This document shows positions 36,761-45,850 of a stretch of 64,000 bases of DNA, one piece after another. The notes below the pieces were generated by a model. It was not told where the DNA came from. It worked only from the letters and a program-made list of their open reading frames with translations, and searched no databases. The position numbers were made by a program, and so were the translations under genes. Origin of the DNA: UBA4417 sp031550085 (GTDB taxonomy: Bacteria; Bacteroidota; Bacteroidia; Bacteroidales; UBA4417); the NCBI GenBank assembly GCA_031550085.1, contig JAVBOY010000030.1, positions 31,679 through 95,678 of the forward strand. Direction: 5' to 3'. Numbering within the stretch: the first letter of the stretch is position 1; every line of letters starts with the position of its first letter.

Positions 36761-36783
36761 AGTTGTCATTTTTACAAAAAAGA

Positions 36784-36820
36784 AAACGGCTTGCTAAGAA
36801 TAGCAGGCCGTTTCTTTTTG
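36784..36820. terminator. Bidirectional terminator between the T9SS gene and tRNA-Val
   Basis: A 13-bp stem (36784-36796 with 36801-36813) around an AGAA loop has T-rich runs on both strands. It can serve the T9SS gene rightward and the tRNA leftward. Confidence 0.85.
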
Positions 36821-36895
36821 TGCGTTGTACTGGACTCGAACCAGTGACCCCCGCCCTGTCAAGGCGATGCTCTGAACCAACTGAGCTAACAACGC
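36821..36895 (-). tRNA. tRNA-Val (GAC)
   Basis: The 75-nt cloverleaf is complete. The acceptor is GCGTTGT/ACAACGC with discriminator A; the D arm is GCTC/GAGC. The anticodon loop TTGACAG gives anticodon GAC, and the T arm is ACTGG-TTCGAGT-CCAGT. CCA is not encoded. It lies 19 bp downstream of yebC on the same strand and may be read from the yebC promoter. Confidence 0.95.
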
Positions 36896-36914
36896 GTATT
36901 TTTAATTCCGGCGG

Positions 36915-37625
36915 TTACCGCATATTATGGAAAACATTCGTCACATCGTCGTCTTCATCAAAGCGCTCCAACAATTTTTCCACATCTGCTTGTTCTTCGT
37001 CCGTCAATTCTTTCGTTTCGTTCGGAATACGCTCAAACGAAAAACTCCGGATTTCATATTTGTTTTCTTCCAGATACTTCTGGATTTTCCCGAAATTGGT
37101 AAACTCGGCGTAAATATTCAATTCGTCGCTGTCGATAAACAAATCATCCACTCCGAAATCAATCAATTCCAACTCCAAATCCTCCAGATTCAACCCGTCC
37201 TTGGGAACCACCTTAAAAAAACATTTATGCTCGAATAAAAAATCGGTCATGCCGCTGGTCCCCAAACTGCCGCCGAACTTGTTGAAATAACTCCGGATGT
37301 TGGCTACCGTGCGGGTCGGGTTATCGGTAGCCGTTTCCACAACCACGGCAATTCCGTGCGGTGCATAACCTTCGTAAACGATTTCCTTGTAGTCCGAAGT
37401 ATCTTTGGATATCGCCCGTTTGATCGCCCGTTCAATATTTTCCTTGGGCATGTTTTCACTCCGCGCCGTTTGGATTAAAAGACGCAATTTTGAATTTCCC
37501 GCCGGTTCAGGGCCGCTGGCTTTCACGGCAATTTCGATTTCTTTGCCGAGTTTGGTAAACACTTTCGACATGTTTCCCCAACGCTTCATTTTGCGGGCTT
37601 TCCGGTATTCAAATGCTCTCCCCAT
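36915..37625 (-). CDS. yebC: YebC/PmpR-family protein
   Basis: The 236-residue protein starts MGRAFEYRKARKMKRWGNMS and carries the family blocks FTKLGKEIEIAVK, NMPKENIERAIKRA and YEGYAPHGIAVVVE. YebC proteins were described as DNA-binding regulators; later work ties some to relieving ribosome stalling at proline-rich sequences. The last 30 residues are acidic. The tRNA-Val gene follows on the same strand. Confidence 0.95.
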   Translation of the reverse strand: MGRAFEYRKARKMKRWGNMSKVFTKLGKEIEIAVKASGPEPAGNSKLRLLIQTARSENMPKENIERAIKRAISKDTSDYKEIVYEGYAPHGIAVVVETATDNPTRTVANIRSYFNKFGGSLGTSGMTDFLFEHKCFFKVVPKDGLNLEDLELELIDFGVDDLFIDSDELNIYAEFTNFGKIQKYLEENKYEIRSFSFERIPNETKELTDEEQADVEKLLERFDEDDDVTNVFHNMR

Positions 37626-37744
37626 GACTCTTGGTTTTAGTAAAAACTACACCCCTTTGTTTTTAAAAGTCTGCAAAAATAACGTTCTTTGACGAAAATT
37701 TAAAACGGTTTTTAAATTTTTTTTCATTATTTGAATTCCGGCCC

Positions 37745-39661
37745 ATGAAACAAATCCTTTTTTGTTTACTCATTGCATCTTCCCTGGCCGCATTTGCCGG
37801 GAAAGTGGACACCCTCCAAGTCGTGACCCACAACCGTCAGGTGATTGTCACCGATCCCTCCAAAGGCGAAAATTATTATCCGGCCTGGGGCGTTTTCCCT
37901 TCCCCCAAAACGGACATCCGCCGCGTTTTTTTAACCGTTACGTTGGGCTGTCCCGATTCGATTCCCTGTGCCCATTGGGATTATCTGGATCTGATTACCA
38001 TCAGACGCACCGGAGGCATCAACGGCAAATCGCAGGATTACGAAATCGGCCGCATGCTGACCCCTTACGGCAGTATTTTTCAACGCGGCTGGCAATGGAG
38101 CTGGACGATCGACGTAACCGATTTCAGCCCGGTCTTGCGCGACAGCGTCGAGATCGAATACATGCATTCCGGTTACGAACCCAACACGCTGGGATGGGCA
38201 TTAACGGTAAAATTTACCCTGGTGGCCGGGCCGCCTGCCGCTGAATTTTCCTCCATCAAAAAAATGTGGAAAGGCCCCAACCGCTACGGCGACAGAAACA
38301 ATCCCATCGAAAAAACCCTGGCTCCCATTCCCTTTGTAACCGATGCGGAAGCCTCCATCGGCCGCCTGCGCATTCACCAAACCGGACACGGAATGGATTC
38401 GGTGAGCGGATGCAGCGAATTTTGCAAACGCTACCGCGACGTCAAGTTTGACGGAAAAATGGTAAACCGCCGCGACGTATGGAAAAAATGCAGCGACAAT
38501 CCCCTCTATCCCCAGGGAGGAACCTGGATTTACGACCGTGGGAACTGGTGCCCCGGATACCTGCTCGAGCCCGATTTGGTGGACGTTCCCTTGAAACCCG
38601 GAAACCACACCTTTGACATCGACATGGAACCTTTTACCACCACCGATGTCAACCAACCCAACGAAAACATTACCGCCTACCTGATTCAATACGAAACGCC
38701 CCGAAAGGCAAACGACGTAGCCATTGAAAAAATACTGGCTCCCAACAAAGACCAAAACTACAGCCGCCAAAACCCCACCTGCCAGGAACCGCGGATGGTG
38801 ATCCGCAACATGGGCTCCGAAAACCTCCGCTCGGTTGTGATTACGTACGGAACCACCGGATTCAAGCCCCGTAAGCAAACCTGGCATGGAAACCTGAAAT
38901 TCAATGAAACCGCGGAACTCCTTGTCGACGGGCCCATCGATTACAAGCAAGGCGAAAACGAATTTAAGGTCGTACTGAGCCAGCCCAACGGACAAAAAGA
39001 CGGCTGGGAGGGCGATAACGAAACGACCGTCAAATTTGACGGGGCCGTTCCGATGCCCAAAGACTTTATCATCCAGTTCCAAACCAACAACAACCCCGCC
39101 GACAACCCCATGGTGTTGATCAATTCTTACGGAGGCGTGGTCTGGGAAAAGAAAAGCGACCGCCTGAAACCCAATACGTTGTATATCGATACCATCCGCT
39201 TGGACGAAGGCTGTTACGAATTTTCGCTGACCGATACCGCCGGAAACGGCCTGGAATTCTGGGCAGCGCCCGAACAGGGGAGAGGCTTTTTATATTTTTC
39301 CGATTTGGAAGGCCGCCTGCTCAAAGTATTTGAAAGCGATTGCGGCGCCGGACAGCACTTTGCCTTTACCGCAACGCCCCGGTTTGCCTTCGACGACAGC
39401 AACCCCCGATACGCCTTCGGACTGTTTCCCATGCGGGCCAAAGAAAAACTCTTTTTCGATTACTATCTAAACAAACCCGCCAACATCCAGCTCCTCATTT
39501 CCGATGCGGAAAACAAGCTGTTGGAGCGGCACGAATACATAAACCGGAAAATCGGCGTACTTCCCGTTACCATCAGCCATTTACCCAAAGGACGCTACCT
39601 TTTGGAAATCCAGGTCGATGGAAAAACAGCCCAAAAACGGCGGTTCGGGAAAGAAGAGTAG
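37745..39661 (+). CDS. Secreted PNGase F-like protein
   Basis: The 638-residue protein has a signal peptide (1-18). Its mature part resembles peptide-N-glycosidase F, which removes N-glycans from glycoproteins: PCAHWDYLDLITI near residue 75 corresponds to the first active-site Asp region, and a second eight-stranded jelly-roll-like part follows. The C-terminus (about 560-638) looks like a T9SS sorting domain (SHLPKGRYLLEIQVDGK). Codon third positions are much richer in G and C than in the AT-rich genes after 41.5 kb. Function as an active glycosidase is an inference. Confidence 0.77.
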   Translation: MKQILFCLLIASSLAAFAGKVDTLQVVTHNRQVIVTDPSKGENYYPAWGVFPSPKTDIRRVFLTVTLGCPDSIPCAHWDYLDLITIRRTGGINGKSQDYEIGRMLTPYGSIFQRGWQWSWTIDVTDFSPVLRDSVEIEYMHSGYEPNTLGWALTVKFTLVAGPPAAEFSSIKKMWKGPNRYGDRNNPIEKTLAPIPFVTDAEASIGRLRIHQTGHGMDSVSGCSEFCKRYRDVKFDGKMVNRRDVWKKCSDNPLYPQGGTWIYDRGNWCPGYLLEPDLVDVPLKPGNHTFDIDMEPFTTTDVNQPNENITAYLIQYETPRKANDVAIEKILAPNKDQNYSRQNPTCQEPRMVIRNMGSENLRSVVITYGTTGFKPRKQTWHGNLKFNETAELLVDGPIDYKQGENEFKVVLSQPNGQKDGWEGDNETTVKFDGAVPMPKDFIIQFQTNNNPADNPMVLINSYGGVVWEKKSDRLKPNTLYIDTIRLDEGCYEFSLTDTAGNGLEFWAAPEQGRGFLYFSDLEGRLLKVFESDCGAGQHFAFTATPRFAFDDSNPRYAFGLFPMRAKEKLFFDYYLNKPANIQLLISDAENKLLERHEYINRKIGVLPVTISHLPKGRYLLEIQVDGKTAQKRRFGKEE

Positions 39662-39790
39662 CCGTGGAAAATTGAAAGTTGAAAATGGAGAATTGAACTT
39701 AGCAGTAAACAAGTTAACGAGTAAACGGGTTTTCAATTGAAAATGGAAAATTGAGAATTGAAAATGAGTTTTTAACGCTGAATTACAGGT

Positions 39791-39816
39791 CATTTCGACT
39801 GGAGCGAAGCGAAATG
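39791..39816. repeat. REP-like palindrome
   Basis: CATTTCG (39791-39797) pairs with CGAAATG (39810-39816) around ACTGGAGCGAAG. I recall near-identical elements scattered in other Bacteroidota, but could not search. Confidence 0.6.
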
Positions 39817-40005
39817 GAGAAATCTGCTTGTTAATTGAAAATTGAAAGCGAGTTTTTAACGTAGAAAGGAAGGAAGGAAAAGCAGAAGGAAGAAAGCATT
39901 TTAATTGAAAATTGAGAATTGAAAGTTGAAAATGATTTATGGCAAGTGAACGAACAACAAACAACAGATAACAAACAACAGATAACAAACAACAGTTCAA
40001 CAATT

Positions 40006-40330
40006 CAACAACCCAACAGTTCAACAACGACTTCACCCTTCTCTTACCCCCCCCCTATGCGATTAGAATAGAATATTATTAGATTTTATTATCATAATCC
40101 ATTAAAACCAAACAAACCCCAATTTCCCCAATAAACAGTTCAACAATTCAACACCTCAACAGTTCAACAACCCAACAGTTCAACAACGACTTCACCCTTC
40201 TCTTAACCCCCCCCCCCTATGCGATTAAAATAGAATATTATTAGATTTTATTATCATAATCCATTAAAACCAAACAAACCCCAATTTCCCCAATAAACAA
40301 CTCAACAATTCAACACCTCAACAGTTCAAC
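40006..40330. repeat. Tandem duplication of a 159-bp block
   Basis: The segment beginning CAACCCAACAGTTCAACAAC at about 40009 recurs at about 40168, and the CTTCACCCTTCTCTTA mark lies at 40031 and 40190. The copies are nearly identical through TTATCATAATCCATTAAAAC. A run of 9 C in one copy is 12 C in the other, which suggests slippage. Block borders are approximate because heptad repeats flank them. Confidence 0.85.
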
Positions 40331-40398
40331 ACCTCAACGATTCAACAATTCAACAAACACCTCACCCTTCACAAAATAAAAACCAATACATAAAAATC

Positions 40399-41208
40399 AT
40401 GAAATCCTTTCTTTGGTGGGTATTTGCCGTTCTCTTTACGCTGGCTACCGCTGTTTTCCAGCGCCTGACCGGCCCCACAAACCCGCTTCGCGGCGCCATC
40501 GAACTAAACAACCAAACCCTGAAATACAAACTCCCCCGCTCGGCGGAGAACACCCACGATGCCAAAATCTTTGTCGTTGTTCCCGACACCACCGTCAAAG
40601 CTGAAATCTGCTACAAACGCTACAAAAGCCACGACGAATGGACCATAAAAGGCATGACCCGTAACGGCGATACCCTGGTGGGCTGGATCGAAAAGCAACC
40701 GGCTGCCGGAAAAATGCTGTATTGCATCAATTTGCAAACCCAAAACGGGCCGGTGCTCATTTCCGGTACCGGTGAACAACCCGTTACGATCCGCTTTAAA
40801 GGTCCCGTTCCTGCCGGGGTATTGATTCCCCATATTTTGCTGATGTTTTTGGCCATGCTGTTCAGCACCCGCACCGGCATCGAAGCCCTCCGCAAAGGAA
40901 AACGGATCTATCCCTATGCCTGGCTGACGTTGATTTTCCTCTTCTTTGGCGGCTTTGTATTCGGCTGTTTGGTGCAATACTATGCCTTTGGCGTTTATTG
41001 GGCCGGAATCCCCCTGGGATACGACCTCACCGACAACAAAACCCTGTTGGCGTTGGTACTTTGGATTGTGGCTGTGGTACGCCTTTGGAAAAACCGCGAA
41101 AACCGCACCTGGGCCCTGGTGGCATCCATTGTCATGCTGGCCGTCTATTTAATTCCCCACAGCCTGTTCGGTTCCGAAATCGACTATACGCAGCAGCTTC
41201 CCAAATAA
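40399..41208 (+). CDS. Membrane protein of unknown function
   Basis: The 269-residue protein has an N-terminal membrane segment (1-20), then an extracytoplasmic beta-rich domain (30-135; PDTTVKAEICYKRYKSHDEW). Four membrane segments follow: 137-153, 172-195, 218-232 and 240-255. I do not recognise the family. A good terminator ends the gene. Its GC-rich third positions match the PNGase F-like gene to its left. Confidence 0.75.
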   Translation: MKSFLWWVFAVLFTLATAVFQRLTGPTNPLRGAIELNNQTLKYKLPRSAENTHDAKIFVVVPDTTVKAEICYKRYKSHDEWTIKGMTRNGDTLVGWIEKQPAAGKMLYCINLQTQNGPVLISGTGEQPVTIRFKGPVPAGVLIPHILLMFLAMLFSTRTGIEALRKGKRIYPYAWLTLIFLFFGGFVFGCLVQYYAFGVYWAGIPLGYDLTDNKTLLALVLWIVAVVRLWKNRENRTWALVASIVMLAVYLIPHSLFGSEIDYTQQLPK

Positions 41209-41235
41209 GAAGTTGCCCGGAAGAAATTCTGTTTT

Positions 41236-41276
41236 ACGGCAGGGTAAGGATAAAATCCGGCCCTGCCGTTTTTTTA
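41236..41276 (+). terminator. Rho-independent terminator
   Basis: ACGGCAGGG (41236-41244) pairs with CCCTGCCGT (41261-41269), followed by a run of T. Confidence 0.88.
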
Positions 41277-41328
41277 TTCTGTAGGATTACTAAACGGATT
41301 TTAAATGCAAAGTGATAAAGATCTTTTT

Positions 41329-41336
41329 TATATTTG
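41329..41336 (+). promoter_or_regulatory. -7-like element upstream of an AT-rich gene
   Basis: TATATTTG matches the consensus. It is 194 bases upstream of the next start, so a long leader would result. The spacer between (41337-41529) has GGATCGTTGGG near 41403 and a partial inverse copy (CCAACGAACGATC) near 41471. Confidence 0.35.
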
Positions 41337-41529
41337 TAAAAAAACAAAAAGCAAAACAACTACTTTAGTTTTAAGGATGTAGATGTCTTTTTGAAAGATT
41401 ATGGATCGTTGGGCGTCAGCCCACAAGTCAATGAATAGAAACAGTACTCTCAAAAAGCATGTATTTTCTGCCAACGAACGATCTTTGGGAAATAACGAAT
41501 AAATTGAAAAATAGAAAAAAGCAGTGGGT

Positions 41530-42567
41530 ATGAAACGCTTGATTATATCCTTTTCATTTTTGCTTTTGGCCTGTACAAGTGCTACAAGTCAAAAAATTAC
41601 CAATGGCCTGAATTTTGACAGCGATTTTTCTCTTTATCAAGATACAATTTTCGTAGATGTAAAAGGAGATGTGACGCATGCAATTAAATATCACAACAAA
41701 TTTTATGTTCTTTTTGAGCAACGAGGTTTAAAGTATGGGGACTATGGGAAAAGATGGTTGTGTGTTTTTTCAAATGGGAATATAGAAAAAACGATGAATC
41801 TTCCTAAAAATTTAAAAGTCAAACATTTAGATTTTTTTCAAAAAAATGATAGCATTATTTTAAAACCGTATATGGAAGAGCAGTGCTATTATTTTAATGT
41901 GCAGAATCATATCTGGGAAAAAATTGATAAAGTAAATGATCTGATATTTGAAGATGAAAAATTTTATGTCTATTCTTTGAATTTTGGTGAATGGGGAGGA
42001 AAAACATGGTTTAAAGATAAAAAAACAGGGATAGAATATGCAATAGGGTCAACGACACCATTGGTTAATAAAATTGATACAACGTATTACTTAACAAATT
42101 CATATGAGATATTGAGGGTTAAAAATCCGATGACATTAAACAGGTGCGATGGCGATGCTACTTATGAAAGTACCAAGAAAAATAACAAATATTATTCTTG
42201 GTGTGGTGAACCGACAGGTTTTGAGATAATGTTTCCAGGTCAGACTTTCAATTATTACGATTTTCCAGATAAGCCACACAACATCATTACTTCATTTGTT
42301 TGGCAGAATGAGCTGTTCCATATTTACGAAACTGATGTGGCAACGTATATAGCAAAAATTGCAAATAATTCAATAAATACCATTCAAAAAATAGGGGGGA
42401 AATTAAATTTTTATGAAGGGTATTATTCGTATCGCTGCAAAAATTTAAACAAGAATAATGAATTAGTAAAGTTCCAAACCCAAGATGGGCAGCTGTTTGG
42501 CTTAATGGAAATCATTGATAATAAAATATTTTTCCATTATTTTATAAAAGGAAGGAAAACCAATTGA
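41530..42567 (+). CDS. Secreted protein of unknown function
   Basis: The 345-residue protein starts at ATG 41530; a GTG two codons earlier is possible. It has a signal peptide with a lipobox-like LLLAC near residue 16. The mature part is beta-rich with many Tyr, Phe, Trp and Asn and no motif I recognise. Codons are strongly AT-ending, unlike the GC-rich genes to the left, so acquisition by transfer is likely. Confidence 0.68.
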   Translation: MKRLIISFSFLLLACTSATSQKITNGLNFDSDFSLYQDTIFVDVKGDVTHAIKYHNKFYVLFEQRGLKYGDYGKRWLCVFSNGNIEKTMNLPKNLKVKHLDFFQKNDSIILKPYMEEQCYYFNVQNHIWEKIDKVNDLIFEDEKFYVYSLNFGEWGGKTWFKDKKTGIEYAIGSTTPLVNKIDTTYYLTNSYEILRVKNPMTLNRCDGDATYESTKKNNKYYSWCGEPTGFEIMFPGQTFNYYDFPDKPHNIITSFVWQNELFHIYETDVATYIAKIANNSINTIQKIGGKLNFYEGYYSYRCKNLNKNNELVKFQTQDGQLFGLMEIIDNKIFFHYFIKGRKTN

Positions 42568-42708
42568 AAATCATTTGCAATGAATTTTGGATTGGGAAAG
42601 ACACCTGATCATGGAATACAATTGTGATGCGGATAAACTTAAAATAATATGAAGAATGGCTTACTTGAGGCCTGCTGAAGGGGATCTAGATTGATATTTG
42701 GGCTCATG

Positions 42709-42736
42709 CCGCAAGCCCGCTCGCAAGCAGCCACAG
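42709..42736. repeat. 28-bp dispersed repeat, copy 1
   Basis: CCGCAAGCCCGCTCGCAAGC followed by AGCCACAG. A copy with a single difference lies at 43505-43532. The left flank GGCTCATGCC and the right flank GGCATGC form a loose inverted pair around it. Confidence 0.7.
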
Positions 42737-42798
42737 AAACCTCGGCATGCATTTTATGGAGCAACAAGCATAAGTTTTATAAATCCAATATTAATAAA

Positions 42799-43416
42799 AT
42801 GAAAAAAATATTTTTGACATTAACATTGCTTTTTTTTGTGTTAATATTTTTTGGGCAAACAACAAATCCATTAAAAAATGGATTTCTAAATTTTAATGAA
42901 TTTTTGAACGATGAACCATCATTATCTTTAAATTTTCAACTAAAAAAGAGAACAGGTGGAGATGTGTTTATGGTAGGTGGTATTCAAAACTATCGATTAA
43001 AGGAGATTATACCAATAAGTGATATTAACACAATAGAAAAAGAAATTTGGGGCGTAGTGGTTGATCATGTTTTTTATATAAACAGCTATCCATATTCGAA
43101 AATAAAAGGATATAACCAAATTATAGAAAAAGGTTATTATACATATTTTATCGGGGAACCAGCAAGAACAGAAGCAGAGCAGAGAGCTCTTGGAATTATA
43201 GAAGAAACGGAGAAACAAATACCTGTTTGTTGTAAAGCAGGTTATGTTATTCTTATTGATGGGACAATAAAATTACTACGCCCTGAATTATTGACAAAAT
43301 TATGTAGTGATAACGCAGAATTGACAGCTGAGATAAAATCTGCAAATCTAAAATTAGAAGATGTTTTGGTTATGTTTGATTATTTGAAAAAATATAATCT
43401 GTGGAAAAGCAAATAA
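42799..43416 (+). CDS. Secreted protein of unknown function
   Basis: The 205-residue protein starts at ATG 42799. It has a signal peptide (MKKIFLTLTLLFFVLIFFGQ), then a low-GC sequence with no recognised domain. A stretch near 130-150 (EQRALGIIEETEKQIPVCCK) and a Cys-Cys pair are the only notable points. The frame is open upstream to 42691 but that part covers the 28-bp repeat. Codon use matches its left neighbour, so they were probably acquired together. Confidence 0.65.
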   Translation: MKKIFLTLTLLFFVLIFFGQTTNPLKNGFLNFNEFLNDEPSLSLNFQLKKRTGGDVFMVGGIQNYRLKEIIPISDINTIEKEIWGVVVDHVFYINSYPYSKIKGYNQIIEKGYYTYFIGEPARTEAEQRALGIIEETEKQIPVCCKAGYVILIDGTIKLLRPELLTKLCSDNAELTAEIKSANLKLEDVLVMFDYLKKYNLWKSK

Positions 43417-43504
43417 TGCTTGCCAAACTACACCTAGCGTGCTGAAAAGGAAGTTTCAGCTTTTAACCCGTATCGACTCTTGTTTTGTGGGATCCTTTGA
43501 CAAC

Positions 43505-43569
43505 CCGCAAGCCCGCTCGCAAGCAGCCGCAGGTCCGGCGGCGGGCATTATTCCCCTCCTCCGGAGGGG
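43505..43569. repeat. 28-bp dispersed repeat, copy 2, with a GC-rich hairpin
   Basis: 43505-43532 repeats 42709-42736 with one changed base. A GGTCCGGCGGCGGGC stretch follows, then the hairpin CCCCTC (43553-43558) with GAGGGG (43564-43569). It lies about 130 bp before the next gene and may be a composite REP element. Confidence 0.65.
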
Positions 43570-43700
43570 CAAGGGGAGCTGCGCCGTTGATGCTTGTTTG
43601 TGGCAAGTTAGAACACAATCCCACCCAGGAACGATTTGAAAAAAATCAAAAAAAACAGAAAAAGAATAAAATCGATTGTTTATTCTTAAAAATTAATCAC

Positions 43701-44426
43701 ATGACAACAACCCGCAATTATCAAGGAAAAGATGTGGACATGCTCACCGGATGCGCTACCATTATCGACAACGCCTTTGCCAACCAGGTATTTTTAGCAG
43801 AAAAACGCAGCACTTGGGCGCCGCCCTTTTTCGCGAATCAAAAAACAAGAATCAACAACGCTTTTGCTAACTTTTTGGGAAACGACGGAGCAGCCCAACA
43901 ACGCCATGCCACACAAACCATTACCGAAATTCAAACAAAAGCCCTCGCCGATTTGGCAGAACTCAAAATCCAGATCGAAGAAGATTTCAAAGCCGACAAA
44001 ACACGCCGTAGCGAAATCCTCAAAGAACTTGGCTATACCGATTATCACAAAAAGGCGCAAAGCAAAGACCAGGAAGCCCTTATACAATTTCTCTACCGTT
44101 TCAAAAGCAGCCTGACGGCAAAACTTCGTAACGAAATAGCAAGCAAAGGAACGCCGGCAAAAACCCTCAATACCATTGCTTCCTATGCCGACCAACTCTC
44201 CACCGCCAACGTAACGCAAGAAACCCTCAAAGGCAGCCGAAAAGTAGTAACCGAAGAAGCCGTAAAAGAATTCAACACCATCTACGAAGAAATTATCAGC
44301 ATAGCCAAAATCGCCCGTAAATTTTACAAAGGCAACCCTGCCATGCAAGACGAATTTTCGTACAACAAAATTCGCCGAAAACTCAATGCCGTTGCCCGCG
44401 TTACAAAAGAAGAACCACAAGAATAA
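43701..44426 (+). CDS. Helical cytoplasmic protein of unknown function
   Basis: The 241-residue protein starts at ATG 43701 (MTTTRNYQGKDVDMLTGCAT). It is almost wholly helical and highly charged, with no signal or membrane segment. A short motif recurs: IIDNAFANQVFL and INNAFANFLGN. I do not recognise a family name, though proteins of this look occur in Bacteroidota. The frame runs upstream to 43485 but that part covers the repeat element. A 219-codon frame on the other strand is its shadow. Confidence 0.7.
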   Translation: MTTTRNYQGKDVDMLTGCATIIDNAFANQVFLAEKRSTWAPPFFANQKTRINNAFANFLGNDGAAQQRHATQTITEIQTKALADLAELKIQIEEDFKADKTRRSEILKELGYTDYHKKAQSKDQEALIQFLYRFKSSLTAKLRNEIASKGTPAKTLNTIASYADQLSTANVTQETLKGSRKVVTEEAVKEFNTIYEEIISIAKIARKFYKGNPAMQDEFSYNKIRRKLNAVARVTKEEPQE

Positions 44427-44871
44427 CAAAATACAAGGAAACAAGCAGCCCAAATCCCTTTCGAGCTTTGGGTGGCTTTGTTACCCCCGCTCTAAAATCC
44501 ACTTTACCCGCTCCAGATCAAATTTCATTCCCCCTGAAGAACACGTTGGCTTCTCAAAACCCAATTCCGTTTTTTCGAAACTTTATTCAGGCCTCTTGAA
44601 ACCTTGGTCGAAAACCCCGAAAGAACACCCTGCCCTCTCTGAATAGGAGTCAATACACGCGAAACCTTGCTTCGCATTCTCTATGGATCAGTCCGGCTTC
44701 TCTACGGCAATACGTTCCTCATGCATACGAAATTTAACACGATCTTTGCACCAGACAACGGGACGGAACCGAAGGTAACCGGTAATTTGGGCTTTCGCCC
44801 GTTTGGGCTTTTGTTTCGTGGGACCGTTTGAGAACCATTTGCTGACAGTATAAATGAAAAAATAAACCATC
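44427..44871. other. Spacer without a gene
   Basis: No open frame with plausible start and codon use is present. GATCTTTG at 44741-44748 is one base off a -7 element but lies too far from the next gene to be sure. I see nothing else. Confidence 0.6.
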
Positions 44872-45645
44872 ATGTACACAAATTTTATCACCCTAACCAA
44901 CGGAAATCTTGCAAAAGAACATATCTGCTGTGCTTTTTCGGATAAGAAGTGCGCCGCAGGCTACCAAGCCAAAAAAGCCTGGTTAATGCGGGAGTTTGAC
45001 CAGGGCTTTGTTTTTCGCCGCCTGGATGAACGGGCAAAGGTATTTATCGAATACGGCCCGGCCGGAAAAGCCTGGATTCCGGTTGATGCGCCGGATTATT
45101 TAATGATCCATTGCTTTTGGGTTTCGGGGCAGTACAAAGGAAAAGGCCATGCAAAAGCCTTGCTCCGGTCGGCGCTGGACGATGCGGCAAAACAAGGCAA
45201 AGCAGGATTGGTTACGGTGGCCGGAACCCGCAAATTTCATTTTATGAGCGATCCCCAATGGCTTTTGCGGCAAGGGTTTGAAATAGTCGAAAAGCTTCCG
45301 CACGGATTTAGTTTGTTCGCGAAGAAACTGAATCCGGACGCACCCAACCCTTCCTTCAAAGCCTCTGTGAAAAGCGGCGAATGTCCCGACCCCAACGGGT
45401 TGGTGGCGTATTACACCGACCGTTGCCCCTTCACGGAGTTTTATGTAAATGACCAGTTGGCAGCCACTGCAAGCAAACGGAACCTTTCGCTGAAATTAAT
45501 CAAGTTGGAAACCTTGGAGCAAGCGCAAGCGGCGCCAACGCCTGCAACCATTTTCAGTCTGTTTTACAACGGCAAGTTTGTAACCACGGATATCAGTGCT
45601 TGCCTGGACAGCCGCTTTGACCGGATCGTAAAAACAAAAGAATAA
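44872..45645 (+). CDS. GNAT-like acetyltransferase with a YoaP domain
   Basis: The 257-residue protein has a GNAT fold at about 1-150, with the acetyl-CoA loop VSGQYKGKGHAKALLR (82-97). A YoaP-type C-terminal region lies at about 190-250 (CPFTEFYVNDQLAATASKRN through GKFVTTDISACLDSRFD). Cys199 in the ACP-like TDRCPF motif is conserved in this family as I recall it. It stands alone. The substrate is unknown. Confidence 0.82.
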   Translation: MYTNFITLTNGNLAKEHICCAFSDKKCAAGYQAKKAWLMREFDQGFVFRRLDERAKVFIEYGPAGKAWIPVDAPDYLMIHCFWVSGQYKGKGHAKALLRSALDDAAKQGKAGLVTVAGTRKFHFMSDPQWLLRQGFEIVEKLPHGFSLFAKKLNPDAPNPSFKASVKSGECPDPNGLVAYYTDRCPFTEFYVNDQLAATASKRNLSLKLIKLETLEQAQAAPTPATIFSLFYNGKFVTTDISACLDSRFDRIVKTKE

Positions 45646-45850
45646 GAAACCAAGCCCGGGTTCAAATTCAGGCTAGACACAGCCCGTTTCTGCTTTCGGG
45701 TTCTTCAAAAGCAAATTCTCCGTTGGGATGCGCTTGCCCTTTCCGGGATTGCAGTGCATCCGGCAAAAAGGAAACTCCGCTAAACTTTCCGGCAAACAAA
45801 AGCAGGGGAAAGCTGTTTTTTATCATGATAATGCTCCATAAAAAGCATGC

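Larger units (their letters stand above)
39662..40398. repeat. Repeat-rich spacer of 737 bp
   Basis: No gene is present. The left half has many copies of TTGAAAATTGA-like units on both strands. The middle has AACAACAGATAACA and TTCAACA heptads, and the right half holds a tandem copy of a 159-bp block. One palindrome of the CATTTCG type is listed separately. Spacers of this kind are frequent in Bacteroidota. Confidence 0.8.

Noticed and set aside
38201..39082. 293-codon frame on the minus strand inside the PNGase F-like gene
   Set aside because: It has no stop because GC-rich third positions of the real gene remove stops on the other strand. The sequence is Val/Gly/Phe-rich without a domain.
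39930..40370. CRISPR-like look of the TTCAACA repeat region
   Set aside because: The units are 7 to about 20 bases with no constant spacer length, and no cas genes are present.
43794..44453. 219-codon frame opposite the helical protein at 43701
   Set aside because: Phe/Gly-rich shadow sequence; the plus-strand frame has a normal start and composition.
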